From Andreprevotia sp. IGB-42 (lineage in GTDB: Bacteria > Pseudomonadota > Gammaproteobacteria > Burkholderiales > Chitinibacteraceae): 64,000 nucleotides of DNA. A program made the translations under genes and the position numbers. How positions within the stretch are numbered: position 1 is the first letter of the stretch; each line of letters begins with the position of its first letter. Positions 21,924 through 31,184 of this stretch are shown here, in pieces. Below the pieces are notes generated by a model. It searched no databases and had not been told where the DNA came from. It saw only the letters and a list, made by a program, of their open reading frames with translations. The DNA lies in assembly GCF_009848685.1 (NCBI RefSeq), contig NZ_WXTX01000011.1, positions 62,001 through 126,000 of the forward strand, in the 5' to 3' direction.

Positions 21924-22622
21924 ATGTCTGCACGCAACGCTAAGCCATCCGCTGCTGCAGCGGGCAGCCTGCCCGTTGCCCGCCACCCGCTTGCACGGCT
22001 GGCGCTGTTTGCGCTGGCCGGCTTGGTTGCCGGCGATCTGCCGGCCTGGCTGCATGGCGCGCCAACCAGCTGGGTGTGGAGCGCATTCAGTGCGCTGGCC
22101 TGCGCGCTGGCGGCAGCACTGGCAAGGCGCTGGCCACGTTGCCATGGCGGCGATATGGCGATGCTGGTTTGCATGGCGGCGGTCAGTGCCGGCATGGTGC
22201 TGGATTTTATGCGCGTGCCGCCCGCATCGCTGCTGTCGCTATGCAGCAGCGTGGCCGGCATGGGCGTGCCGGCGTTGCTGGTGCATGTGCGCTGGTTTCC
22301 ACTGACGATGCTGGCCATGCTGCTGCTGATCTGCGTGCCATATCGGCCGCGGGCGCAGCGCGAACAGCGCAGTGTGGCGCTGTCTGCTGCCGTGCTGGGC
22401 ATGCTGGTGGCGTTTCCGTGCATGCTGCTGGTGATGGCGTTGTGGATGAACGCAGGCAAGGCCATCGCTGCCATGCTGGGCTGGCCGTGGACCGCCAATG
22501 GCATGGTCAGCCTGATGCTGACCGGCATGCTGGCCTATGCGTGGCTGCGTGCTGCAGTTGCCACGCGGTTGTTGGGCCGCTGGCAGCCGGCGCCGGCGGC
22601 TCAATCCAGCGTGCGGCGATAG
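21924..22622 (+). CDS. hypothetical multi-spanning membrane protein
   Basis: The protein has 232 residues with about six hydrophobic segments (for example LARLALFALAGLVAGDLPAW, LALACALAAALA-like stretches, LTMLAMLLLICVPYRP and MLVAFPCMLLVMALWMNAG). It is an inner-membrane protein of unknown role and I recognise no family. The ATG at 21924 directly follows a TTG in frame. Its 3' end overlaps the convergent ABC permease gene by 22 bases, so one of the two ends could be misplaced. Confidence 0.6.
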   Translation: MSARNAKPSAAAAGSLPVARHPLARLALFALAGLVAGDLPAWLHGAPTSWVWSAFSALACALAAALARRWPRCHGGDMAMLVCMAAVSAGMVLDFMRVPPASLLSLCSSVAGMGVPALLVHVRWFPLTMLAMLLLICVPYRPRAQREQRSVALSAAVLGMLVAFPCMLLVMALWMNAGKAIAAMLGWPWTANGMVSLMLTGMLAYAWLRAAVATRLLGRWQPAPAAQSSVRR

Positions 22623-23743
22623 AACTTCACCGCCACCGTCATCACCACGCAGGTAAACAGCAGCAGCGGCCACAGGCTGGGCCACAGCTCGGCAAGGCCG
22701 CTTCCCTTGAGCAGGATGCCGCGGATCAGCCGGTTGAAATGCGTGAGTGGCAGCAGGTTGCCAATGAACTGCGCCCATTGCGGCATGCCGCGGAACGGAA
22801 ACATGAAGCCGGACAGCAGCAGGTTGGGCAGGAAGTAGAACATGGTCAGCTGCATCGCCTGCAGCTGGTTCTGTGCCAGCGACGACAGCGTGATACCCAC
22901 GGTGAGGTTGGCGGCAATGAACAGCAGCGCGGCGATGTAGATGGCGGCAATGCTGCCCATGAACGGCACATGGAACACGAAGCGTGCCGCCAGCAGGATG
23001 ATGCTGGCCTGTATCAGGCCGATGGCGACATAGGGAATGATCTTGCCCGTCATCACCTCGATGGGCCGCACGGGGGTAGCCAGCAGGTTTTCCATGGTGC
23101 CGCGCTCGCGTTCGCGCGTCATGGCAAGGCCGGTCATCATCACCATGGTCATGGTCAGGATCACGCCCATCAGGCCGGGCACCACGTTGTATTGCGTATT
23201 GCCCTCGGCGTTGTACAGCCGGTGCACGGTGATGTCGTATGCGGCCGGGCCGGCCTGCAGCCGTGCCAGCGGCCCGGTCAGGTCCTTGCGCATGGCAGAT
23301 TGCGCGATCAGGTTCAACGCCCCCAGCGCCATGCCGGTGGCCGCAGGGTCGGTCGCATCGGCCTCCACCAGCAGGGCGGGGCGCTCGCCGCGCAGCAGCT
23401 TGCGGGTGAAGCCGGCGGGGATATTGATCACGAACTGCACGCGGCCCTGTGCCAGTGCCTGCCGGCCGGCGGCTTCGTCGGGCAGCGTGGCGACGATGTC
23501 GAAATAATCGGAATTGCGCAGCGCTGCCAGGTAGCTGCGGGTGAATTCGCTGTGCTCGGCGGCAATCACCGCGGTGGACAGATGGCGCGGATCGGTATTG
23601 ATGGCAAAGCCGAACAGCGCCAGCTGCACGATGGGCAGGCCCACGATCATGCCGAAGGTGATGCGGTCGCGCCGCAGCTGCAAGAACTCCTTGAGCACGA
23701 TGCTCCACCAGCGTGCCACTGAAAACCCGGGCCAGCGCATCAT
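22601..23743 (-). CDS. ABC-2 type exporter permease
   Basis: The protein has 380 residues with the YbhS/YbhR/YhhJ-type plan: one N-terminal transmembrane helix (FGMIVGLPIVQLALFGFAIN), a large periplasmic domain (about 45-170), then five C-terminal helices. TRERERGTMENLLATPVRPIE is the usual cytoplasmic coupling segment. Its start codon overlaps the stop of the ATPase gene (ATGA), so HlyD, ATPase and permease form one translationally coupled operon that probably exports a toxic compound or drug. No second permease or outer-membrane channel gene is present next to it. Confidence 0.9.
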   Translation of the reverse strand: MMRWPGFSVARWWSIVLKEFLQLRRDRITFGMIVGLPIVQLALFGFAINTDPRHLSTAVIAAEHSEFTRSYLAALRNSDYFDIVATLPDEAAGRQALAQGRVQFVINIPAGFTRKLLRGERPALLVEADATDPAATGMALGALNLIAQSAMRKDLTGPLARLQAGPAAYDITVHRLYNAEGNTQYNVVPGLMGVILTMTMVMMTGLAMTRERERGTMENLLATPVRPIEVMTGKIIPYVAIGLIQASIILLAARFVFHVPFMGSIAAIYIAALLFIAANLTVGITLSSLAQNQLQAMQLTMFYFLPNLLLSGFMFPFRGMPQWAQFIGNLLPLTHFNRLIRGILLKGSGLAELWPSLWPLLLFTCVVMTVAVKFYRRTLD

Positions 23744-24678
23744 GGGGGCGGCCCGAAGTTGTCGCTCGACCGGTTCATCATGTAGATGAACACGTCCTCC
23801 AGCCCGGTGGCCACACGGGTCATCTGCAGCGGTTTGCCGGCGATAGCCTCGCGCAGCGTGGTTTCGAGCAGTGCGTCGTCATTGCCGCTCACGTGCAATG
23901 CGCCGCCGAACACCACTGTTTGCGCCACGCCCGGCAGCCCGTGCAATGCCTGCGACAGGCTGCTGAGATTGTCGCCGCTGATCGCCCAGGTGCTGAGCGC
24001 CTGCCCGGCGATCACTTCGGCTGCCGTGCCCTGCGCCAGCAACTGGCCGTATGCGATGTACGCCAGCTTGTGGCAGCGCTCGGCCTCATCCATATAGTGG
24101 GTGGAAACCAGTACCGAAATGCCGCGCGCGGCCAGCCGGTGCAGCTCTTCCCAGAAATCGCGCCGTGCGCTCGGGTCCACGCCGGCGGTGGGTTCATCCA
24201 GCAGCAACAGCTGCGGTTCGTGCAGCATGCAGGCGGCCAGCGCCAGCCGCTGCTTCCAGCCGCCGGACAATGATCCGGTAAGCTGGCTGGCACGCGTGGT
24301 CAGGCCCAGGTTCTCCAGCGTGCGGTCCACCACCTCGCGCCGGTTCGGCATCTGGTAGATGCGGGCAACGAAATCCAGGTTCTCGCGTATGGTCAGGTCA
24401 TCCCAGTACGAGAATTTCTGCGTCATGTAGCCGACATTGCGCTTGATGGCATCCGCGTCGCGCACCAGCTCGTACCCCAGGCACTGGCCGGTGCCGGAAT
24501 CGGGCGTCAGCAGTCCGCACATCATGCGGATCGACGTGGTCTTGCCGCTGCCGTTGGGTCCCAGGAAGCCGAAAATCTCCCCCTTGCGCACCTGCAGCGA
24601 CAGATCTTTCACCACGTGCTTGCTGCCGAAATGCTTGTTGAGCCCGTGTACGTCGATCGCGTATCCGCTGTCGCTCAT
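23740..24678 (-). CDS. ABC exporter ATP-binding protein
   Basis: The protein has 312 residues from the ATG at 24678. Walker A GPNGSGKTTSIRM, signature LSGGWKQRLALA, Walker B LLLLDEPTAGVDP and the H-loop STHYMDEAERC are intact. The last 80 residues form the C-terminal extension found in drug-exporter ATPases of the YbhF/CcmA type. The start overlaps the HlyD stop (ATGA) and the stop overlaps the permease start (ATGA). The frame runs open further upstream inside the HlyD gene, but coupling and homology favour this start. Confidence 0.93.
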   Translation of the reverse strand: MSDSGYAIDVHGLNKHFGSKHVVKDLSLQVRKGEIFGFLGPNGSGKTTSIRMMCGLLTPDSGTGQCLGYELVRDADAIKRNVGYMTQKFSYWDDLTIRENLDFVARIYQMPNRREVVDRTLENLGLTTRASQLTGSLSGGWKQRLALAACMLHEPQLLLLDEPTAGVDPSARRDFWEELHRLAARGISVLVSTHYMDEAERCHKLAYIAYGQLLAQGTAAEVIAGQALSTWAISGDNLSSLSQALHGLPGVAQTVVFGGALHVSGNDDALLETTLREAIAGKPLQMTRVATGLEDVFIYMMNRSSDNFGPPP

Positions 24679-25637
24679 CGCGGGGTCACTTCCACCGGCT
24701 GGCCGGGGTGCAATTTGCCGGCATCGGCCAGCGCCGGGTGTGCTTCCAGCATGAACACCAGCTTGCTGCGGTTTTCCTCGCTGTAGATCACTGGCGGCGT
24801 GAACTCGGCTTCGGTGGCGATGAAACTGACCGTCGCCGCGATATCGTTGCTGCAGCCGTCGCAATGCAGCCGCACTGGCTGGCCATTGCGCCAGCGGCCC
24901 AGCTGGGTTTCCGGCACGAAGAAGCGCACTTTCACGTTCTGCGGCGGCAACAGCCGCACGATGGGGTTGCCGGCCGCCACCCATTCGCCCTGGCGGTACA
25001 GCGTATCGGTGACCAGTGCCGCTGCCGGGGCAGTTACGGTTTTCTGCTGCAGCTTCCAGTCTGCCTGCGCCAGCGCCGCACTGGCCGCGGCCACCTGCGC
25101 CGCCTGTGCGCGCAATTGCGCCGGCCGGCCCGGCAATTCGGCAACGACGAGTGCGCTGCGCAACTGGCGCACCCTGGCTGCCGCCGCAGCGGCACGGGCG
25201 CGAGATTGATCGAGCAGCGCGGCCGACAGGCCACCGGCGGGCATTTGCAGTTCATCCCGCTGCAGCTGGCTGGCGGCCACCCTGGCATCGATCTGCGCTT
25301 CCGCCAGTTGCGCGCGCGCCACGTCGAGCTCCGGCACGCGCTGGCCGGTCTGCAGGTCGGCCAGTTGCGCCTGTGCCGCCGCCAGTTCGCCCTGTGCCTG
25401 GCGCTGCGCGGCAGCTTCGTTATCGGTATCCAGTGCAAACAGCGCGGCGCCCGCAGCCAGCTGTTGCCCGCGCGCCACGTTCAGCGTGGTCAGCCTGCCG
25501 GCCTGCGATGACCCCATGTAGACGAATTCGCCCTCCACATAGCCTTGCACGTGCGTATCCGGCGCCTTGCCGCAGGCGGCCAGCAAGACACTGCAAACAA
25601 GGCACAAGCCTGAAAAAGCCCGCTGTTTCAAGCGCAT
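24675..25637 (-). CDS. HlyD-type periplasmic adaptor lipoprotein
   Basis: The protein has 320 residues. The N-terminus ends in the lipobox LLAACGK, so it should be a lipid-anchored membrane-fusion protein. Two biotinyl-lipoyl-like halves (GYVEGEFVYMGSSQAGRL and KTVTAPAAALVTD) flank an alanine-rich coiled coil at about 85-190. The plan matches YbhG-type adaptors of ABC exporters. It heads the exporter operon. In YbhGFSR-type operons a TetR regulator usually comes first, but none is found here; the gene upstream is a divergent Hsp70-like protein. Confidence 0.9.
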   Translation of the reverse strand: MRLKQRAFSGLCLVCSVLLAACGKAPDTHVQGYVEGEFVYMGSSQAGRLTTLNVARGQQLAAGAALFALDTDNEAAAQRQAQGELAAAQAQLADLQTGQRVPELDVARAQLAEAQIDARVAASQLQRDELQMPAGGLSAALLDQSRARAAAAAARVRQLRSALVVAELPGRPAQLRAQAAQVAAASAALAQADWKLQQKTVTAPAAALVTDTLYRQGEWVAAGNPIVRLLPPQNVKVRFFVPETQLGRWRNGQPVRLHCDGCSNDIAATVSFIATEAEFTPPVIYSEENRSKLVFMLEAHPALADAGKLHPGQPVEVTPR

Positions 25638-25891
25638 GGCATGCTCCGCCCCGGTGGTGGTGGATGGCGGCGCAGCGGCAGATGCGCGTGCGCCACAACG
25701 ATGATGTCATCTCACCTTATTGAAGGAGAATGGTAGTTTCAACATCCGCGCACACGCATGGCCGCGCCGCTGGCATCATGAGGGGCGAACATTCAGATGG
25801 CGGGGCGATCATTTGGCGGTACAGGCAGAGGAATACCTGTTCCGATCAGGCCCTTCCGGATAGAATCGCGCCCTTTTTTCTGGAGTGGACG

Positions 25892-27136
25892 ATGGCTTGT
25901 GGCGTTGATTTCGGTACGTCCAACTCGACGGTAGGCTGGGTAAGGCCCGGCCAGCCAACCCTGTTGGCGCTTGAAGATGGCAAGACCACGCTGCCATCGA
26001 TGTTGTTCTTCAATGCCGAAGAAGAATCGGTCAGTTACGGCCGTGCTGCGCTTACTGAATATATGGATGGCTATGAAGGGCGCTTGATGCGCTCCTTGAA
26101 AAGCATCCTCGGCACCGGGCTGATGAGCGCGCAGACGGAGGTGGCCGGCCAGTCGCTCAGCTTCCAGACCATCCTCTCCACCTTCATCAACGAGCTGAAA
26201 GCCCGCGCTGAAACCAGCGCAGGGATCGGGTTCGATGCTGCAGTGCTGGGCCGGCCGGTGCATTTTGTCGATGACGACCCCAAGGCCGATCAACTGGCGC
26301 AGGATACGCTGGCCGGCATCGCGCGCGATGCGGGCTTCAGGCATATCGAATTCCAGTTCGAGCCCATCGCCGCCGCGTTCGATTACGAACAGACGCTGGA
26401 CCGCGAAACGCTGACGCTGATCGTGGACATCGGCGGCGGTACGTCCGATTTTTCGCTGCTGCGCCTGTCGCCGGAGCGCGCCAAGGCGGCGGAGCGCCAT
26501 GCGGACATCCTGGCCTGGGGCGGCGTGCATATCGGCGGTACCGACTTCGACCGTGCACTGAGCCTGTCCGCACTGATGCCCTTGCTGGGCTACAAGACGC
26601 TGCTGAAAAGCGGTGCCGAGATGCCGTCGAGCTACTACTTCAACCTGGCCACCTGGCACACCATCAACTTCGTGTACACGCGCCGCGTGATGAGCGATCT
26701 GCAAGACCTGTTCCGCGATGCGCAGGAGCGTGAAAAGCTCGACCGGCTGTTCAAGCTGATCGCGCGCCGCGCCGGGCACTGGCTGGCCACGCAGGCGGAG
26801 GCCGCCAAGATTGCGCTGTCCGATACCAGCGAGCACTTGCTGGTGCTGGAGCGTATCGAAGAAGGGCTGACGCACACGCTGCAACGCAGCGTGTTCGAGA
26901 ATGCCATCGGTGGCCTGATCGGCCGCATCGAAACCGCGGTGACCGACGTACTGCGCAATGCCGGCGTGACCGCAGACCAGGTCGATACCGTTTACTTTAC
27001 CGGTGGTGCTTCCGGCGTGCCTTTGCTGCGTAGCCAGATCGGCGCGTGCCTGCCCAATGCGCGGCATGTGGAAGGCGACCGCTTCGGCAGTATCGGCACC
27101 GGCCTTGCCATCGACGCCGCACGGCGCTTTGCATGA
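25892..27136 (+). CDS. YegD-like Hsp70 family protein
   Basis: The protein has 414 residues, starting MACGVDFGTSNSTVGW after a GGAG site. The actin/Hsp70 ATPase fold is clear: phosphate-1 loop DFGTSNS, phosphate-2 loop VDIGGGTSDFSLL and the adenosine motif TGGASGVPLLR. The substrate-binding domain of DnaK is absent, as in E. coli YegD. Function is unknown; members are assumed to be Hsp70-like ATPases without a classical client domain. The stop codon overlaps the start of the AraC regulator gene (ATGA). Confidence 0.92.
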   Translation: MACGVDFGTSNSTVGWVRPGQPTLLALEDGKTTLPSMLFFNAEEESVSYGRAALTEYMDGYEGRLMRSLKSILGTGLMSAQTEVAGQSLSFQTILSTFINELKARAETSAGIGFDAAVLGRPVHFVDDDPKADQLAQDTLAGIARDAGFRHIEFQFEPIAAAFDYEQTLDRETLTLIVDIGGGTSDFSLLRLSPERAKAAERHADILAWGGVHIGGTDFDRALSLSALMPLLGYKTLLKSGAEMPSSYYFNLATWHTINFVYTRRVMSDLQDLFRDAQEREKLDRLFKLIARRAGHWLATQAEAAKIALSDTSEHLLVLERIEEGLTHTLQRSVFENAIGGLIGRIETAVTDVLRNAGVTADQVDTVYFTGGASGVPLLRSQIGACLPNARHVEGDRFGSIGTGLAIDAARRFA

Positions 27137-27981
27137 CAGCCGCACTGGCTGCCGCCCGCCAACTGGCCGATGGCAGCGCCATTGCCGGGGTGACAGCGGC
27201 ACAGGTGCAGACCATACGCCGCGTGCCTTTCGTACGCCCCACGCTGATGCGCGTGCTGGCTGGTGGCAAACGCGTGTTCAGCGCCCATGGCGAGCAATAC
27301 GCCGGCCCGGCACAACTGATTGCCGTGCCTGCGGGGGCCGAGATCGATCTCGTCAACGAGCCGGATGCACGCAATGGCCGCTATGCGGCGGCGTTCATCG
27401 AGCTGGGCCCTGATCTGCTGCGGCAGTTCCGCGTGCAGCACGGCGCGCTGCTGGCGCAGCTCCCCGCCAATGATGCCCCCGGATTGGTGCTGCAGGCTGG
27501 CGTAGCGCTGGAGCCTGGCTGGCAGGCGCTGATGGCCGCCTGGCAGGCGCAGGCAGACGATGCCTTGCTCTCCCATCACCTGGCAGGCCTGTTGCTGGCG
27601 CTGCTGCTGGCCGGGCAGGGGCATCTGCTGTTCCAGCCCAGCGCTGCGCCGCTGGCCGAGCAGGTGCGGGTGCTGCTGCGGCTGGATCCGGCCTATGGCT
27701 GGCGCAGTGATGACGTTGCGCAGCGGCTGCACCGCAGTGCTGCCACGCTGCGCCGGCAACTGGCGGCGGAAGGCAGCAGCTTCCGCGCGCTGCTCGATGA
27801 AGTGCGGCTCAGCCACGGGCTGGGCCTGCTGCAGATGGGCGACCGGCCGGTGGCCGATGTGGCCGCGGCGTGTGGTTATGAATCCGCCTCCAAGTTTGCC
27901 GCGCGTTTCCGCGAGCGCTTCGGCTTGACGCCGTCTGCATTGCGCGATAGCCGGCAGGCGGCCATTCAGCCGGGCATCTGA
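27133..27981 (+). CDS. AraC family transcriptional regulator
   Basis: The protein has 282 residues from the ATG that overlaps the yegD-like stop codon. The C-terminal 100 residues are the double helix-turn-helix domain: DDVAQRLHRSAATLRRQLAAEG, then RPVADVAAACGYESASKFAARFRERFGLTP-type residues ending the family signature. The N-terminal 160 residues resemble a cupin-like sensing domain with LIAVPAGAEIDLVNEP. The target genes are unknown; it is cotranscribed with the Hsp70-like gene. Confidence 0.9.
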   Translation: MTAALAAARQLADGSAIAGVTAAQVQTIRRVPFVRPTLMRVLAGGKRVFSAHGEQYAGPAQLIAVPAGAEIDLVNEPDARNGRYAAAFIELGPDLLRQFRVQHGALLAQLPANDAPGLVLQAGVALEPGWQALMAAWQAQADDALLSHHLAGLLLALLLAGQGHLLFQPSAAPLAEQVRVLLRLDPAYGWRSDDVAQRLHRSAATLRRQLAAEGSSFRALLDEVRLSHGLGLLQMGDRPVADVAAACGYESASKFAARFRERFGLTPSALRDSRQAAIQPGI

Positions 27982-28186
27982 CGCAAGCAACGCTGATTGC
28001 TGCTACCAATGGACGACAGCTGGGCCGGGGCGGGCATGGTCGGGTTCTGGCCGGAGCATATCCGCTGCTGGCGGGCTGCGGGGTTAACAGGCGCTGAGCG
28101 GAATGGGGCCATCGCTGCGCGTTACGGGGCCACAGGCCGGCCACGGCGCTTTTAGCATGGAGGGGTTACTTCACAGGAGCCCCACC

Positions 28187-28744
28187 ATGAAACCGACCCG
28201 ATTCATCCGCCATGCCATCGCCGCGACTTTTCTGGCTGCCGGCTGCGCGCATGCCGCTGATTTCAGCTTGAGCAGCCCGGATGTTGCCGATGGCAAAACC
28301 ATGAACGTGCAGCAGGAGTTTTCCGGTTTTGGCTGCAGCGGCGTCAATATCTCGCCCGCGCTCAGCTGGACAAACGCCCCGGCCGGCACCAGGGGTTTTG
28401 CCGTCACCGTATACGACCCGGACGCACCCACCGGCAGCGGCTGGTGGCACTGGGTGGTGGTGAACATCCCCGCCGATACAAGTGGCCTGGCGCATGGCGC
28501 GGGCAGCGGCAAAGCGGACCTGCCTGCCGGCAGCCTGCAAACCCGTACCGATTATGGCCAACCCGGCTTTGGCGGCGCCTGCCCGCCCAAGGGCGACAAG
28601 CCGCATCGCTACATCTTCACCGTGTATGCGCTCAAGACTGCCAAGCTGGATGTGAAACCCGAGAGCTCTGCGGCAGAGGTGGGCTTCAACCTGCATTTCA
28701 ACACTTTGGGCAAGGCCAGCCTGACCGCGCTGTACGGGCGTTGA
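28187..28744 (+). CDS. YbhB/YbcL family protein (PEBP-like), exported
   Basis: The protein has 185 residues with a signal peptide ending AHA before DFSLSSPDV. The Raf-kinase-inhibitor/PEBP fold is shown by ISPALSWTNAPAG, the DPDAP motif, WWHWVVVNIP, and the GYGG-like segment ending CPPKGDKPHRY before IFTVYAL. Bacterial members are periplasmic or cytoplasmic proteins of unknown ligand. An AGGAG site precedes the ATG at 28187. It is followed by the intergenic repeat region. Confidence 0.92.
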   Translation: MKPTRFIRHAIAATFLAAGCAHAADFSLSSPDVADGKTMNVQQEFSGFGCSGVNISPALSWTNAPAGTRGFAVTVYDPDAPTGSGWWHWVVVNIPADTSGLAHGAGSGKADLPAGSLQTRTDYGQPGFGGACPPKGDKPHRYIFTVYALKTAKLDVKPESSAAEVGFNLHFNTLGKASLTALYGR

Positions 28745-28783
28745 GCGCCTGATTTCACGTTTCTCCGTTACCTGTCGGGTAAT

Positions 28784-28919
28784 CGGCATCAGGAACCCGG
28801 CCAAGCCGGGTTCTCACCGGTTCTGGCGAATGAAACATCGGCGCTACCTGTTCGATTCCACACCCCCCGCCCTCGCCGCCGCGAGGGAGCCGCGCTGTCG
28901 CTCGTCAGTGGCACGAATT
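28784..28919. repeat. intergenic repeat, copy A
   Basis: This copy begins CGGCATCAGGAACC, contains an imperfect hairpin (AACCCGGC, CAA, GCCGGGTT), then CTGTTCGATTCCACACCCC, a CG-rich block, and TGTCGCTCGTCAG. It shares nearly all of this with copy B, apart from a 14-base insertion after TTCTGGCG. The unit looks like a duplicated terminator-plus-spacer element with no coding content. Confidence 0.8.
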
Positions 28920-28999
28920 GAGTCCTGTTGAACGGAAGCCTTTGCACATGACGGACTTCGGGGCCTGTTGCTACTCTGACGCCATTATCGCTGATCAAC

Positions 29000-29122
29000 C
29001 GGCATCAGCGAACCCTGCCAAGCCGGGTTCTCACCGGTTCTGGCGAGCTACCTGTTCGATTCCACACCCCCCGCCCTCGCCGCCGCGAGGGAGCCTCGCT
29101 GTCGCTCGTCAGCGGCTCGAAT
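29000..29122. repeat. intergenic repeat, copy B
   Basis: This is the second copy of the repeat at 28784, starting CGGCATCAGCGAACC. The left stem arm is mutated (AACCCTGC against GCCGGGTT), which weakens the hairpin. The rest, including CTGTTCGATTCCACACCCC and TGTCGCTCGTCAG, is conserved. Confidence 0.8.
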
Positions 29123-29190
29123 CGCGTTTTCTGGACTTGGATACTCGGGCCACCTGAAGCTGTCGGCCCTCCGAGGTCGTTATCTGCGGA

Positions 29191-29240
29191 GCATCCGGCA
29201 TCAGCAACCGGCCAAGCCGGTTTTTTTCTGTTCTGACGAG
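29191..29240. repeat. intergenic repeat, truncated copy C
   Basis: Only the left part of the unit is present, CCGGCATCAGCAACCGG followed by CCAAGCCGG and a T run. In this copy the hairpin is perfect and ends in seven T, so it is likely to be the active terminator of the family. Confidence 0.65.
29206..29227 (+). terminator. intrinsic terminator in repeat copy C
   Basis: AACCGGC, loop CAA, GCCGGTT and a following T run form a standard terminator on the plus strand, ahead of the TauE/SafE gene. Confidence 0.7.
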
Positions 29241-29358
29241 CGGGACCGCAGGCAGAGATGGGCTGGGCAGTCTGCCAACACTTGACCTGAGTGTTTCTCC
29301 GACTGGCCGGCTTGCGCGTTACGCGGCATGCTGGCGGCAAATCAATGCCGGAATACCC

Positions 29359-30123
29359 ATGCCGCACGAACTCCTGCTGTTGTTGCCACTGGCTTTTGCT
29401 GCCGGGCTTGTCGATGCCGCCGTGGGCGGTGGCGGACTGATCATGGTGCCGGGGCTGTTTGCGGTGTTTCCACGCGAAACTCCGGCCGCGCTGATGGGCA
29501 CCAACAAGTTTGCCGCCATCATGGGCACTGCATCGGCCACCGTGCGCTATGCACGGCAGGTGAAGCTGGATTGGCACATCCTGCTGCCGTCGGCGCTGGC
29601 GGCATTTTGCGGCTCGTATGCCGGTGCGCGGGTGATCCACCTGCTGCCAGCGTCGTCAGTGCGCCCGCTGGTGATCGGCCTGCTGCTGGTGATGCTGGTG
29701 TATACGTGGTTCAAACCGGCTTTCGGCAGTGAAGACGCCGGCCGGCCGTTGACGCGGCGCGATCTGTACGTGGGGCTGGCCATTGGCGCGGCCATCGGTT
29801 TCTACGACGGGTTTTTCGGCCCCGGCACCGGTTCCTTTTTGATTTTCCTGTTCATCCGGTTTTTCCATTTCGATTTCCTGCGGGCGTCCGCCTCGGCCAA
29901 GGTGGTGAACCTGGCAACCAACCTGGCGGCGCTGGCATTCTTCGTGCCGGCCGGCATGGTGTATTTCAGCTACGCGATCCCGATGGCGGTGGCCAATATC
30001 GCTGGTGCGCAGGTGGGCAGCCGCATGGCGCTCAAGGGCGGCAACCTGTGGATACGGCGCTTGTTCATCGTACTGGCGCTGGTGCTGCTGGCCAGGTTGA
30101 TCTGGCAGACGCTGGCGGGGTAG
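29359..30123 (+). CDS. TauE/SafE (TSUP) family membrane transporter, first copy
   Basis: The protein has 254 residues with about eight transmembrane helices. The glycine-rich first repeat FAAGLVDAAVGGGGLIMVPGLF and the second-repeat segment GAAIGFYDGFFGPGTGSF are the two characteristic TSUP motifs. It resembles the YfcA type. Family members move sulfite, sulfoacetate or related organosulfur anions; the substrate here is not evident. It lies downstream of the repeat zone and is not obviously in an operon. Confidence 0.92.
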   Translation: MPHELLLLLPLAFAAGLVDAAVGGGGLIMVPGLFAVFPRETPAALMGTNKFAAIMGTASATVRYARQVKLDWHILLPSALAAFCGSYAGARVIHLLPASSVRPLVIGLLLVMLVYTWFKPAFGSEDAGRPLTRRDLYVGLAIGAAIGFYDGFFGPGTGSFLIFLFIRFFHFDFLRASASAKVVNLATNLAALAFFVPAGMVYFSYAIPMAVANIAGAQVGSRMALKGGNLWIRRLFIVLALVLLARLIWQTLAG

Positions 30124-30190
30124 GGGGGCCCGGTAGCGCATGCTGGCTGCGTTGTGCAGCCGGCCAAGTCAGGTTGTTTATCGCTGGTCG

Positions 30191-30243
30191 CATCTTGTCG
30201 GCCACACCTCGCCGGCCGCACCTCGCCGGCCGCACCCTCCCAC
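30191..30243. repeat. 14-bp tandem repeat, locus 1
   Basis: Three consecutive 14-base units (two identical CACCTCGCCGGCCG, one diverged CATCTTGTCGGCCA) and a partial fourth lie between the TauE/SafE and YkgJ genes. A matching array with the same period occurs at 50205. Confidence 0.8.
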
Positions 30244-30296
30244 ACCGTTTGTTAGCTGCCCGGGGCGCTGGCGCATGCATGCCGTACACTGCGGCC

Positions 30297-30598
30297 ATGA
30301 GCCCAGCCACCGATACCCTGTCCTGTAGTAGCTGCCGTGCGTGCTGCTGCCAGCTTGAAGTGATGCTGATGGCAGGCGATGATGACGTGCCGCCGCAATT
30401 CATCGAACAGGATGCATGGGGCGGCGAAGTGATGCTCAGGCTGGACGACGGCTGGTGTGCGGCGCTCAATCGCAAGACCATGATGTGCTCGATCTACACC
30501 GTGCGCCCGCTGATCTGCCGCGAGTACGAACTGGGCGACCACGATTGCCTGGAGCAACGCAAACGCATCCCCATCCTGTCGCTGCCGAGGGAGCAGGC

Positions 30599-30602
<4 letters not shown>
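30297..30602 (+). CDS. YkgJ family cysteine cluster protein
   Basis: The protein has 101 residues from the ATG at 30297. The N-terminal cluster CSSCRACCC and the later C..(CSIYTVRPLIC)..C pattern define the YkgJ/UPF0153 family, thought to bind zinc or an iron-sulfur cluster. Function is unknown. The stop codon overlaps the start of the EVE gene (ATGA), so the two are cotranslated. The frame is open further upstream, across the 14-bp repeat, but that part has no family character. Confidence 0.88.
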
Positions 30603-31063
<461 letters not shown>

Positions 31064-31184
31064 CAGCCGGGCGAAGAGCCGTTACAAAATCCCGCTGGTG
31101 TACTGTTCGGGGGCGCCTCGCCGGCGCTGCATCAGGGCTGGCCATACTTGGCGGCATGTGTTCCAGCCTTTATGCTTGCCGGCT

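Noticed and set aside
22076-23722. Plus-strand open frame opposite the ABC permease (548 codons)
   Set aside because: It overlaps two better-supported genes and has no hydrophobic pattern or family.
28745-29340. Short open frames in the intergenic repeat zone
   Set aside because: The same peptide pieces appear only because the DNA repeat is duplicated; no ribosome sites or codon bias support them.
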